From NCBI GenBank assembly GCA_964016885.1, contig OZ024742.1, forward strand, positions 8,798,662-8,862,661: a DNA stretch of 64,000 bases, written 5' to 3'. The translations under genes and the position numbers were made by a program. Each line of letters begins with the position of its first letter. Positions within the stretch are counted from its first letter, which is position 1. The notes beneath the pieces are model-generated. The model made no database searches and was not told the DNA's origin. It saw nothing but the letters and a program-made list of their open reading frames with translations. Positions 14,201-25,294 of the stretch are shown piece after piece. Source of the stretch: Eledone cirrhosa. Taxonomy: Eukaryota; Mollusca; Cephalopoda; Octopoda; Eledonidae.

Positions 14201-17184
14201 GGTCAACTGGTATGGTAGATAGTTATATTGGTAGTCGTTGGTCAACTGGTATGGTAGATAGTTGTATTGGTAGTCGTTGGTCAACTAGTTTGGTAGATAG
14301 TTGTATTGGTAGTCGTTGGTCAAATGGTATGGTAGATAGTTGTATTGGTAGTCGTTGGTCAACTACTATGGTAGATAGTTGTATTGGTAGTCGTTGGTTA
14401 ACTGGTATGGTAGATAGTTGTATTGGTAGTCGTTGGTCAACTGGTATGGTAGATAGTTGTATTGGTAGTCGTTGGTCAACTGGTATGGTAGATAGTTGTA
14501 TTGGTAGTCGTTGTTCACCTGGTATGGTAGATAGTTGTATTGGTAGTCGTTGGTCAACTACTATGGTAGATAGTTGTATTGGTAGTCGTTGTTCACCTGG
14601 TATGGTAGATAGTTGTATTGGTAGTCGTTGGTCAACTGGTATGGTAGATAGTTGTATTGGTAGTCGTTGGTCAACTACTATGGTAGAAAGTTGTATTGGT
14701 AGTCGTTGGTTAACTGGTATGGTAGATGGTTGTATTGGTAGTCGTTGGTTAACTGGTATGGTAGATGGTTGTATTGGTAGTCGTTGGTTAACTGGTATGG
14801 TAGATGGTTGTATTGGTAGTCGTTGGTTAACTGGTATGGTAGATAGTTGTATTGGCAGTCGTTGGTCAACTACTATGGTAGATAGTTGTATTGGTAGTCG
14901 TTGGTCAAGTGGTATGGTAGATAGTTGTATTGGTAGTCGTTGGTCAGCTGGTATGGTAGATAGTTGTATTGGTAGTCGTTGGTCAACTGGTATGGTAGAT
15001 AGTTGTATTGGTAGTCTTTGGTCAACTGGAATGGTGGATAGTTGTATTGGTAGTCTTTGGTCAACTGGTATGGTGGATAGTTGTATTGGTAGTCGTTGGT
15101 CAACTAGTATGATAGATAGTTGTATTGGTAGTCGTTGGTCAACTGGTATGGTAGATAGTTGTATTGGTAGTCGTTGGTCAACTGGTATGGTAGATAGTTG
15201 TATTGGTAGTCGTTGGTCAACTGGTATGGTAGATAGTTGTATTGGTAGTCGTTGGTCAACTGGTATGGTAGATAGTTGTATTGGTAGTCGTTGGTCAACT
15301 GGTATGGTAGATAGTTGTATTGGTAGTCTTTGGTCAACTGGTATGGTGGATAGTTGTATTGGTAGTCGTTGGTCAACTAGTATGATAGACAGTTGTATTG
15401 GTAGTCGTTGGTCAACTGGTATGGTAGATAGTTGTATTGGTAGTCGTTGGTCAACTGGTATGGTAGATAGTTGTATTGGTAGTCGTTGGTCACCTGGTAT
15501 GGTACATAGTTGTATTGGTAGTCTTTGGTCAACTGGTATGATAGATAGTTGTATTGGTAGTCGTTGGTCACCTGGTATGGTAGATAGTTGTATTGGTAGT
15601 CGTTGGTCAACTACTATGGTAGATAGTTGTATTGGTAGTCGTTGGTCAACTGGTATAGTAGATAGTTGTATTGGTAGTCTTTGGTCAACTGGTATGGTAG
15701 ATAGTTGTATTGGTAGTCTTTGGTCAACTGGTATGGTAGATAGTTGTATTGGTAGTCATTGGTCAACTGGTATGGTAGATAGTTGTATTGGTAGTCTTTT
15801 GTCAACTGGTATGGTAGATAGTTGTATTGGTAGTCTTTGGTCAACTGGTATAGTAGATAGTTGTATTGGTAGTCGTTGGTCAACTGGTATGGTACATAGT
15901 TGTATTGGTAGTCTTTGGTCAACTGGTATGATAGATAGTTGTATTGGTAGTCTTTGGTCAACTGGTATGGTAGATAGTTGTATTGGTAGTCATTGGTCAA
16001 CTGGTATGGTAGATAGTTGTATTGGTAGTCTTTGGTCAATTGGTATGGTAGATAGTTGTATTGGTAGTCGTTGGTCAACTGGTATGGTACATAGTTGTAT
16101 TGGTAGTCTTTGGTCAACTGGTATGATAGATAGTTGTATTGGTAGTCGTTGGTCAACTGGTATGGTAGATAGTTGTATTGGTAGTCGTTGGTCACCTGGT
16201 ATGATAGATAGTTGTATTGGTAGTCTTTGGTCACCTGGTATGGTACATAGTTGTATTGGTAGTCTTTGGTCAACTGGTATGGTACATAGTTGTATTGGTA
16301 GTCTTTGGTCAACTGGTATGGTAGATAGTTGTATTGGTAGTCGTTGGTCAACTGGTATGGTAGATAGTTGTATTGGTAGTCGTTGGTCAACTGGTATGGT
16401 AGATAGTTGTATTGGTAGTCGTTGGTCAACTGGTATGGTAGATAGTTGTATTGGTAGTCGTTGGTCAACTACTATGGTAGATAGTTGTATTGGTAGTCGT
16501 TGGTCAACTGGTATGGTAGATAGTTGTATTGGTAGTCGTTGGTCAACTACTATGGTAGATAGTTGTATTGGTAGTCGTTGGTCAACTACTATGGTAGATA
16601 GTTGTATTGGTAGTCGTTGGTCAACTACTATGGTAGATAGTTGTATTGGTAGTCGTTGGTCAACTAGTATGTTGGATAGTTGTACTGGTAGTCGTTGGTC
16701 AACTAATACGGTAGATAGTTGGTAGTCGTTGGTCAACTGGTATGGTAGATAGTTGTATTGGTACTCTTTGGTCAACTGGTATGATAGATAGTTGTATTGG
16801 TAGTCGTTGGTCAACTGGTATGGTGGATAGCTGTATTTGTAGACGTTGGTCAACTAGTATGGTAGATAGTTGTAGTGGTAGTCGTTGGTCAATTGGTATG
16901 GTGGATAGTTGTATTTGTAGACGTTGGTCAACTAGTATGGTAGATAGTTGTATTGGTAGTCGTTGATCAACTAGTATGGTAGACATTTTGTAGTCGTTGG
17001 TCAACTGGTATGTTAGATAGTTGTATTGGTAGTCGCTGATCAACTAGTATTGTAGATAGTTTGTAGTCGTTGGTCAACTGGTATGTTAGATAGTTGTATT
17101 GGTAGTCGATGGTCAACTGGTATGGTAGATAGTTGTATTGGTAGTCGTTGTCCAACTGGTATGGTAGTCGTTGGTCCACTGGTA

Positions 17185-17440
17185 TGCTTTGCAACATAGA
17201 GTTACGGCCCTTTATGATCTAAGTTCAAATTCCGCCGAAGTTAACTTTGCCTTTCATTCTTTCGGGGTCGATAAAATAAAGTACCATTGACGCACTGGAG
17301 TCTATTTAATAATTTAATAGACTTTCCTCTCCCACAAAAATAGCTGGCATTGTGCTTATGTAAGAAACCATTATTATTTCCGGCAATATTATAACATTAT
17401 GACCCTCCCTAAATATAACAATATATATATATATATATAT
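17185..17440 (+). repeat. tRNA-derived SINE (octopus type), + orientation, 5' truncated
   Basis: The sequence begins in the tRNA-like head (atgctttgcaacatagagtt). It continues through a B-box-like aagttcaaattccgcc and the family body tttgcctttcattctttcgg, ggtcgataaaataaagtacc, then a degraded body and the 3' tail ggcaatattataac...gaccctccc. It ends in aaatataacaatatata and a TA run. The A box is missing, so this copy is 5' truncated. Its left end abuts the last degenerate 39-bp satellite unit. The family assignment rests on my recognition of this common octopus SINE body. Confidence 0.75.
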
Positions 17441-18024
17441 ATTTGTTTGTTAAAATAATTCAACAGTTAAACACACATAGGAATATAATAAGGTTGTTAC
17501 CAAAGAGCCAGAAGATTGACAAATCAACTCTAAATATGACTAATATCTGTAGGAGAGCTAGGAAAGAAACCACATGTTTTAAACTTTGATTTTGAAAGTA
17601 GGTTATAATTATTAATTTTCATTGCATTTTTGTAGCTGTCTCTGCGGCCTAGTTGGAGGAATCATAGACGGTGGTGATCCTGGTCTGAAGTTAGATCCTG
17701 GTCAGGAGAAGCGTTCCCGCTAAACCTTTCCATTTTTCTTTCTATGGGATGTAAAATAGAAATTGAAAAAGTTTACATGTACCTCTTGACCAGAATTGAC
17801 CAGGATCTCCACTGTCTCTAGTATCGACCGGTAAGCTACTTAAATATCTACGAAATGCCACTGAAAATTCATACTTATAAACCTACTTTCAAAATTTTTA
17901 AAACAATGTGTTGTGGTGCGGTTCATGTCTTTCTTAATGTTATTGCTCCTACTTAAGGTCGACTTCTAAATCACTTGGGTGTTCCATAAACTACATCATA
18001 GTTTTGTTTCACATCTATCTAGAC
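17441..18024 (+). repeat. Paralogous flank, copy 1 (with 405-bp insertion)
   Basis: The left part (acagttaaacacacatagga to agattgacaa, ending 17522) and the right part (tctttcttaatgttattgct to atctatctagac, 17928-18024) match 18711-18886 closely. In copy 2 the two parts are directly adjacent. The 405 bp between them here (17523-17927) holds a fold-back element, so copy 2 looks like the site before insertion, or alternatively a deletion product. Confidence 0.8.
17571..17910. mobile_element. Fold-back (MITE-like) element
   Basis: The arms 17571-17625 (acatgttttaaactttgatt, then ttgaaagtaggttataa) and 17862-17910 (ttataaacctactttcaaaa, then ttaaaacaatgtg) are inverted repeats. A second inner inverted pair surrounds gatcctggtc near 17677-17705 and gaccaggatc near 17797-17810. 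There is no coding capacity. The element lies inside the 405 bp absent from the paralogous copy at 18789/18790, which supports insertion of a non-autonomous element. Confidence 0.65.
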
Positions 18025-18059
18025 TACATTTTAACCTGTAATCCATGTTTCATTTCTGT

Positions 18060-18301
18060 CGCACCTCATATCTCCCCCTCCCCCCTCTCTCTCTCTCTCT
18101 ATCTCTCTCTGTATCTCTCTATCTATCTCTCTATCTCTGTATCTCTCTCCCTCTCTATGTCTCTGTATCCCCCTCTCTCTCTCTATCACTTTCTCTCCCG
18201 TTATTTCTCTCTGTGATATTTGAATCTTACTCATATATATATTATTTTGTATGTCAGTTATATTCAAATTTACAATGCTTGGCATTATATATAAACACAC
18301 A

Positions 18302-18341
<40 letters not shown>

Positions 18342-18372
18342 CACAGACATACACACACGCACACACACACAT
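18060..18372 (+). repeat. CT-rich tract followed by a CA microsatellite
   Basis: From 18068 to about 18210 the + strand is almost pure pyrimidine with CT and CTAT runs. About 18296-18372 is (CA)n with a few tagaca interruptions. Between them is about 85 bp of AT-rich sequence without recognisable features. The open frames across this region are low-complexity artefacts. Confidence 0.9.
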
Positions 18373-18617
18373 ATATATATTGTTATATTTGGGGAGGGTC
18401 ATATTGTTATAATATTGCCAGAAATAATTGTTTCTATTTTAGGCACAAGGCCAGCAATTACCCAGTGCATTACTGGTACTTTATTTTATCGACCCCGTAA
18501 GGATGAAAGGCAAAGTCAACCTCGGCGGGATTTGAACTCAGATCGTAAAGGGACGTAACTATGCTGGAAAGCATGGCGTCCGACTCTCTACCGATACTGC
18601 CAATCCACCGCCAGAAA
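18372..18617 (-). repeat. tRNA-derived SINE, near full length, - orientation
   Basis: Read on the - strand from 18617: head tggcggtggattggcagtat, A-box-like tcggtagag, B-box-like gagttcaaatcccgccg, body with ggggtcgataaaataaagta, and the segment ggtaattgctggccttgtgc. The 3' tail has ggcaatattataaca and gaccctcccc, then TA repeats. The same 3' tail follows the SINE at 17185, so the tail belongs to the element and not to the flank. Internal A and B boxes imply past RNA polymerase III transcription; activity is not shown. Confidence 0.8.
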
Positions 18618-18639
18618 TAATAACAGTGAGTGTGTTCTA

Positions 18640-18705
18640 TTATTATTCTGGCAATATTATAAAAATCTGACCCTCCCCAAATATAACAATATATATATAT
18701 ATTAT
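18640..18705 (+). repeat. Isolated SINE 3' tail
   Basis: The segment ctggcaatattataaaaatc, then tgaccctccccaaatataac and a TA run, is the 3' tail of the SINE family without its tRNA head. It is inverted relative to the tail at 18372-18424. The full SINE between them therefore sits in the loop of a palindrome. Confidence 0.7.
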
Positions 18706-18886
18706 TTGTTTGTAAAATTAAATTAATTCCACAGTTAAACACACATAGGAATAATAAGGTTGTTACCAAAGAGCCAGAAGAGTGACAAGTCTTTCTTAAT
18801 GTTATTGCTCCTACTTAAGTTCGACTTCTAAATCATTTGGGTGTTCCATAAACTACATCCTCGTTTTTTTTCTCATCTATCTAGAC
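18706..18886 (+). repeat. Paralogous flank, copy 2 (hAT insertion site)
   Basis: This segment matches 17441-17522 joined directly to 17928-18024. The match to copy 1 stops exactly at 18886, where atctagac meets the first base of the hAT terminal repeat. In copy 1 the same atctagac (18017-18024) continues into tacattttaacctg, so copy 1 carries the unoccupied hAT site. Confidence 0.8.
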
Positions 18887-21023
18887 CAGGCATACCAAGC
18901 ATGCGGCCCTTTCCAAGCACACCTGCCGCCCGCACAAAGATTTTTATAGCGCGAACATGTTTTATTGTCGTAAAAAAAAAAAAAATCTTTTCGATACGAT
19001 TGTTTTTTTCTGTGCAATTTTAGTCAACTACTTTTAATTTCCGATGAATCACACGCAGCTCATTAACAGTTATAAACAGAAAACTTTGTTTCAAAATTTA
19101 AAAAGTTTTTTTCTTTTAAAATGTCTAGTGCTCCTCCAGCTAAGAGAAAAAAGAAATTGAACGAAGAAGGGCGAGTGTTTCAAGAAAAGTGGGAATTGCA
19201 GTATTCATGCACAACGGTGAACAGATACACGGTCTAATTTGCAACAACTGCATCACCACACCAAAAGAGTACAATTTGAAAAGACATTATGAAACGAACC
19301 ATCGATTTTACGGTAAATATGAAGGCCCAACGTGTGTTTCAAGACTCAAGGAATTGAAGGTTAACTTGACACAGCAACAGACCTGTTTTATGTAAATTCA
19401 GGAAGAGAATGTCCCTTCCGTTACTGCAAGCTATGAACTCAGTCAAATGATCGCCATGAGTGGGAAATCTTACAGGGAAAAAGATTTTGTAAAGCAATGT
19501 CTTGTAAAAACAGCTGAAATTGTCCAGAGAAAGCAGAGTTATTCAAAGACATTTCATTAACCAGGAACACTGTTCCTGAACAGATTGAAGAAATGTCAGG
19601 TGATCTGAAACAACAGTTAAAGGATGTATCATCAAGGTTTGAACATTTTTCTATTGCTATTGATGAGACTGTTGACATCACTGGTATAGCACAACTTGAA
19701 TTCTTCATAAGGGTCTGTAACAGTGAATTTAATATTTATGAAGAACTGATTGAACTGGTCCTCATGCATGACACTATAACAAGCCAGGACATCTTTGAGA
19801 AGGTCGAACAGGTTCTGCATGACTATGATTTTGATTTACGTAAACTTGCATGATAATCTACTGACGGTGCTGCGAATATGGTTGGCAGACATAATGGTGT
19901 TACTGTCAAGTTACGAACAAAAATAGAAAACACGCATCCAGGTTCATCATTTGCACATTTTCACAGTTTAATTCATCAGTAAAATTTGTGTTCAAAGAGA
20001 CAAACAAATAATTATGTTTTTGGAGACGAAAGGTCAAAACACAGATGAAATAAAAGATGAAAGTTGGCTCCAAGATCTGGCTTTTGCTGTGGATATTACT
20101 GCACAATCAACTGATCTTAATTTGAAATTACAAGGTAAAAACAAACTCATCACTCAGTTGTATTGTCAAATTAAATTTTTGTTCATTTCCCTACGTGGCC
20201 GAAAAACACTGCCAATACTGAGTCTGTACTTAGTTTAGCTAAATATGACAGTCACCTGGAATTGTTGTCAAAGGAATTTCAGGAAAGATTTTGTGATTTC
20301 TCATCTTTTACACATCGGTTTGTATTATTCTCAGCACCATTCACCTTTGATGTTGCCAAGGCAGATGGAACTATTGGAAATGCAGTCAGATTCTACACTC
20401 AGAGCAAAGTATCTTGAAGTGGGGATACCTGGTTCCTTTTCATACCTTCCTGAAATGTTTAAAAACTTCAGAAAGTTTGCCACAAAGATTATGGCAATGT
20501 TTGGTTCTACCTATGTGTGTCAACAGTTATTTTTCATTCATGAAATTAACAAATACTTCTCAGAGAACAAGGCTGACTGATCAAAACTTGTCATCTCTGA
20601 TCAAAGTCGGAACTGTACAGACATTTCAGCCACGCATAACCAAAGGTTGTCAACAAAAACAGGTGTGAAGCCTCAGGACAAAACACTAAAAATGGTTGAA
20701 TAGTAGCAAATAAATGTTCACTTTTGAACTGTTGTAATTTTTGTACAATGTATTTGTTGCTGTTGCAAGCTGCAAGTATATGTTGACATTTTAAATTTTA
20801 GTTTTTTGTCAAACCACTTCATTACTTTGTATTCATGAATGCTGCTAAAACATTTGTATATACACTGTATGGTTCTAAAGTTAAGTAACAAATCTTTCTG
20901 CAATAAATTTTAATGAATGATTTTAATTAGTTGTAATGTGCACAATTAGTTGTCGTGTGCGGCCCACAGACAGCACATATGTGATCTCTGCGGCCCTCGG
21001 GGGGGCTCAGTTAGACATGCCTG
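18887..21023 (+). mobile_element. Decayed hAT DNA transposon (GTF2IRD2/ZBED-like type)
   Basis: The ends are caggcataccaag (18887) and ttagacatgcctg (to 21023), an imperfect terminal inverted repeat of about 13 bp. The 8 bp on the left, atctagac, fit the hAT target-site consensus nTCTAGAn. The 8 bp on the right, atttacag, match it at only 5 of 8 positions. Both ends carry subterminal gcggccc motifs on the same strand (18901, 20959 and 20992 areas). The interior holds a broken transposase with a BED-type zinc finger. Length is 2.1 kb, normal for an intronless hAT of this group. The right flank is an old SINE and does not match the expected flank, so rearrangement after insertion is likely. Confidence 0.8.
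19121..20668 (+). pseudogene. hAT transposase pseudogene (BED finger plus DDE-type core)
   Basis: The likely original start is at 19121 (MSSAPPAKRKKKLNEEG), a short basic N-terminus typical of this group. After a frameshift near 19190-19240 a BED-type finger is readable: CNNC, then HYETNH (C-x2-C ... H-x4-H). A frame at 19593-19853 reads FSIAIDETVDITGIAQLEFF, which fits the first catalytic Asp region of GTF2IRD2-like hAT proteins. Next, past a stop at 19851, a degraded DGAANMVGRHNG stretch is visible. Near 20480-20640 the C-terminal dimerisation region is readable across two frames (MAMFGSTYVCQQLF, then SFMKLTN and RLTDQNLSSL). Several stops and frameshifts rule out a functional product. Confidence 0.8.
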
Positions 21024-21027
21024 ATTT

Positions 21028-21190
21028 ACAGTACTTCACTGGTACTGTATGGTTTTATCCAGCCGTGAAAGATAATTAGTAGCGGTAACTTCGACGAAAA
21101 TTGAACTCAATACGTGATGGAACACTATGAAATACCACAAATCATTTCTGTCTATGCTCTAGCGATTGTACCTATCAACCGCTTGACTCT
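21028..21190 (-). repeat. Degenerate SINE, - orientation
   Basis: Body and head elements of the same SINE are recognisable but heavily mutated: agtacttcactggtactgta, then ttgaactcaatacgtgatgg (B-box region) and ccgcttgactc near the head. It starts directly beside the hAT 3' end. Confidence 0.5.
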
Positions 21191-21297
21191 AGAACGACAT
21201 AGAGATAGGGGAGAACAGATGTTATTAATAGGTATGGGGGATAGATGTGTATTCAAAGACCCAGTGTTCGGTGACGACGCAGCAGTCCTCTAATAAC

Positions 21298-21435
21298 AAT
21301 GATTTCTACTTCTGGCAGAAAGCCACAAATATTAACTAGATAAATGTATTGCCTGCATCGATCGCAGTACTTGACTTCTAGTTCATTTATCAACCCCCAG
21401 AGAGATGGATGACAACACCGACCCCGTCTCACTAC
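21298..21435 (-). repeat. Second degenerate SINE fragment, - orientation
   Basis: The stretch tgatttctacttctggcag, then gcagtacttgacttctagtt and tcaacccccagagagatgga follows the order of the SINE tail and body, with many substitutions. The remaining 21190-21297 shows nothing I recognise. Confidence 0.4.
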
Positions 21436-21569
21436 TTCATACAAGCTCACACAGCATTCACATATATGCATGTGTATTTGAGAGTTCCTCTATATGTGCA
21501 ACGTGTGAGTATCGTCTCGTCTACGTGTATGTGTGTGCACACACGCGCGTACATGTGTATAATGTATAC

Positions 21570-21795
<226 letters not shown>

Positions 21796-22034
21796 ACATA
21801 GGCATACATCCATTTACATACATAATTTATAGAGGAAAAGGAATGTGTGACATGAAGCAATACCATTCGAGAAAGTGCATTAACGGTGATTGTAATGGGA
21901 AGAGATTCAACAGTAAATCACAGCCAACATTTGGTGTTAGTTTAGCCAGGAGTAGGCCATATATAGGGAGTCAGCAGCATAGAGGGATCAATCTTAGGGA
22001 TACAAACTATACAAAGAAATCAGTACAGATTGGT

Positions 22035-22037
<3 letters not shown>

Positions 22038-22103
<66 letters not shown>

Positions 22104-22312
22104 CGGTCGACGCAGATACAAGTCGCTAAAATACCGGCCGCCCTCTTGTCTCTGATATAAACACCAAAGATTTTTATCTGATATATTCCTTCGTTATATT
22201 TTGAATTACCTGGTGATGTCACCAGATTCATACTGAACCCGGTCATTGAAATGATCATAGCAAAATAAACCTTTCAAGGATTTACACCAAAACATGCCTC
22301 CTGTTATTTTGT

Positions 22313-22342
<30 letters not shown>
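22038..22342. repeat. TA arrays flanking an unidentified segment
   Basis: TA arrays lie at 22038-22100 and 22313-22340. Between them, 22101-22312 begins gggcggtcgacgcagataca and contains gataccggccgccc-like complementary sequence near its start (gggcggtc against ggccgccc, 22101-22142), so its left part can fold back. No open frame or known domain is visible. It may be another short element inserted in a TA array. Confidence 0.5.
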
Positions 22343-22343
<1 letters not shown>

Positions 22344-22348
22344 TTATA

Positions 22349-24985
22349 TATGGTGGAACTGCCATTTTTATACATGATTCCTTTACAGCAGATGGCAACA
22401 CAACATTCTCCAATGGCTACTGTGAATCAGTCACTGTGCACAACAAAGCCAATGATCTGATATTACTTGGGCTATACAGGCCACCACAAACACCCATAAT
22501 CTGCTTCAAAGAGTGCCTCAACAGTATTAAATGCTATTATTAAACAGTGTAACATTCTAGCAACATACTTTTGATGGGAGTCTTTAATCTACCCTGTGTT
22601 GATTGGTCTACATGTAGTTTGAAACCAGGCTCCACAGTCTAAACCACTGACAAAGAAGCAGTCGAGCCACTTCTTGACTTCATGAATGAGTTTTTCTTAT
22701 CCCAACTTGTCCTTGCACCAACAAGGCATTAGAAGAACATTCTGTATCTAGTGTTTAGTAACCACACTAAAACTATCCATAATATTACAATGGAAAAAAC
22801 CCTTCTCTCAGACCATGACATGGTGCTTTGTAACCTGAGATTCCACCAGCCGAAAGCTAATCCCAGAGACCTCTTTCCAGCCCACCCATTTGATAACATG
22901 GATCTCTACAATGCAAACTGGGATGCAATTATGAACGAACTATCACATGTCGACTGGTCTTTTACACACGCACACATTTCCACCAACATCAAAACATCTT
23001 GGCAGATCTTTGTAGACACTGTCACAAATATATGTACAAAACACACCTCATGGTGGGCCATTGAGAAAATCAAACTCAACCCCAAAGTGTTATTTTCATT
23101 TGCTAAAAAACACAAGGTCACCGTCTCCACTGTTGGCCCTCTAGTTGAATGAAATGGCACACTCCAAGATAATGCCAAAACCATGGGCGAAATACTGCAG
23201 AAACAATACCCCTCTGTTTTCAGCAAACCTGATATGGCCGATCTGGGCTGTATCAGTGATGTTAATCCCCAACACACTATATCAGACATAACGTTTGGCA
23301 CCCATGATGTCTTAGCGGCAATAAACGAAATTAAACACAATTCAGCTGTAGTGCCCGATAGGTTTCCTGCTTGTGTCCTGAAGGTGTGTCGACAGCAACT
23401 TGCACCTCCTCTTGCTAATCTGTGGAGGAACTCACTAGTTACTGGCTATATTACTGAAAACTTTCTATCCCAGTCCGTTGTCTCAGTCTTCAAAAAGAGA
23501 AATAAGTCCCTTGCAGTGAACTACCATCCGATCTCACTCACCTCTCATATTATCAAGGTATTTGAGAGGGTGGTGAGATCACGAATAACCCACTTTCTTT
23601 AAAGCAATGGCCTGCTGAACTCCAACCAACATGGGTTCCGTAATTGAACGGACTGCCTGACGCAGCTCCTGCATCACTTTGACGATGTTTTGAGAGCCTT
23701 GGGAGAGGGGTCCAACACTGATGTAATCTACCTTGATTTCAGAAAGGCCTTTGACAGGGTTTATCATAAGATTTTACTAAAAAAAACAATCTAATGTTGG
23801 TGTCTCTGGAAGGTTACTACAGTGGAACAAATGTTTCCTGACAGGCAGAACCCAGCATGTTGTAGTCGAAGGAGTAAAATCGAGCCCTGCCAAAGTCAGC
23901 AGCGGCGTCCCACAAGGCACTGTGTTGGGCCCACTTCTTTTCATCGTCAACATTAATGACATTACTGATGACATCATCAAGCATAGCAACGTAAGAATCT
24001 TTGCAGATGATTCCAAGCTCCAAAGGGTCATCAATGAGGTGGGTGACCGGACTTGCCTTCAGTCAGACCTACTGGCTGTTATCCAATGGGCAGAAATGAA
24101 TAATATGCTGTTGAATGAAGATAAATTTGAATTAATCCACTTTGGAAAAAATGATGCCCTGAAACTACCATACTCTCTTCCTTCGGGTGAAACTCTAGTG
24201 GCATCCAATAACATCAGAGTCCTGGGAGTAATTGTGGACAACAACATAAGCTGGGCCACTCATATAAACAGCAAAGTTGACATGGCCCACATAATGTGAT
24301 TCCTGGATTCTCAGAACTTACCAGTCGAGAGATATCCACACTGTTATCCTTCCCTTCTCCACATTTGCCCGACTCCACCTTGAATACTGTTGTCCACTGT
24401 GGTCTCCCCACACGAAACAAAGGATCATGAAAGTTGAAGCACCCCAAAGGTCAATTACAAAAAAGATAGATGACATGACAGGCCTTGACAATTGGAGTCG
24501 ATTAGAAAAGCTCAAACTTTATTGTCTCCAACGTCGCCGTGAGCGCTACATTATCTGCATGATGTGGAAAATATTCCACCACCTTTGCCCAAATTATGTT
24601 GGCATCACCTTTAATGTACACCCAAGGCTTGGGCCCCATGCTATCCGCCCACGACAAAAATCTCACATGCAAATCATAACAACAATACGGCACAATTATT
24701 TCACCTCAATTGGCCCTGCACTCTTTAACATTACACTAAGACACATCAAAGTAGAGACAGACCCATCAAGTTCAAGACGTCTTTGGACAAATTCCTTCAA
24801 GAAATCCCGGATAAACCTCCTACACCCGGATATGCGTCCGTAAACAATAACTCTCTGCTCGAGTGGACCATGGTGACCAGACACTGATTTGTAAGACTTC
24901 GCCAGGTGGTGCAATTAAGTTAGACATGGCCTGGGCCAATACTGGCCGAAACCTATCAAAGTTATCAAAGTTATATATATATATA
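22349..24985 (+). pseudogene. Decayed CR1/L2/Jockey-group LINE, endonuclease plus reverse transcriptase
   Basis: Fragments of one ORF2-like protein read in order across several frames. Endonuclease pieces include ILLGLYRPPQ near 22460 and SDHDMV near 22811-22830. The RT fingers read KSLAVNYHPISLTSHIIKVF (near 23505). Motif A reads VIYLDFRKAFDRV (near 23722-23760), motif B GVPQGTVLGPLLF (near 23905-23940) and the catalytic box RIFADDSKL (near 23994-24020). The thumb and C-terminus read LYCLQRRRERYIICMMWKIF (24514 onward). Stops and frameshifts occur near 23603, 23645, 23790 and 24298. The 5' end is truncated at a TA array (22313-22340) and the 3' end joins another (24973-24988). The group is inferred from RT motif style; no ORF1 is visible. 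Confidence 0.8.
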
Positions 24986-24988
24986 TAT

Positions 24989-25228
24989 TGATTTCTCCAA
25001 TATGGCTGACTAAATACTTACGTGCTTTTTCTAAAGAATTATTTTTCCATTCCTTCCTCTTCTTAATCTCTACTTTCCTAATTCTTTTATTCCTCGTCCT
25101 ATCTTCTCATGAAGGAGTAGTTTCCGAAACAAAAGGAACCTTTTCCGCCTATATCAAGTATATATATAAGTTATTCCGGGTTGAATCAGAGGTAACCACA
25201 GTAAGTAAAGTACTCAATACATTGTAGA

Positions 25229-25273
<45 letters not shown>
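24989..25273. repeat. Unidentified 240-bp segment and TA microsatellite
   Basis: 24989-25228 is a pyrimidine-rich then AT-rich segment with no recognisable domain. 25231-25273 is a TA run. The segment lies between TA arrays, as do many elements in this window. Confidence 0.6.
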
Positions 25274-25276
<3 letters not shown>

Positions 25277-25294
25277 GAAGGAGGAAAGGGGAAG

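Larger units (their letters stand above)
1..17190 (+). repeat. 39-bp satellite array (about 440 units)
   Basis: The unit runs gtagatagttgtattggtag, then tcgttggtcaactggtatg, and repeats from the first base to about 17190, so the left end lies outside the window. The + strand is rich in G and T. Most variation falls in the last triplet before atg (ggt, act, agt, att), at gat/cat and at cgt/ctt. Because 39 is a multiple of three, the array reads open for hundreds of codons on both strands (13-residue repeat MVDSCIGSRWSTG on +, a YQYNYLPYQLTND-type repeat on -). These frames start and stop at random unit variants and are not genes. Units from about 15000 to 16300, and 1250 to 1750, are enriched for the ctt and cat variants. 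Confidence 0.97.

Noticed and set aside
37..16725. Long open frames of the MVDSCIGSRWSTG type on + and the YQYNYLPYQLTND or VDQRLPIQLSTI type on -
   Set aside because: They are the 39-bp satellite read in frame; they start and stop at random unit variants and show no conserved start context or domain.
1..17190. CRISPR-like regular repeats
   Set aside because: There are no unique spacers between units, only contiguous tandem repeats; the genome is eukaryotic.
18540..18617. Possible tRNA gene on the - strand
   Set aside because: A- and B-box-like sequences are present, but the context is a SINE body and the cloverleaf is not intact.
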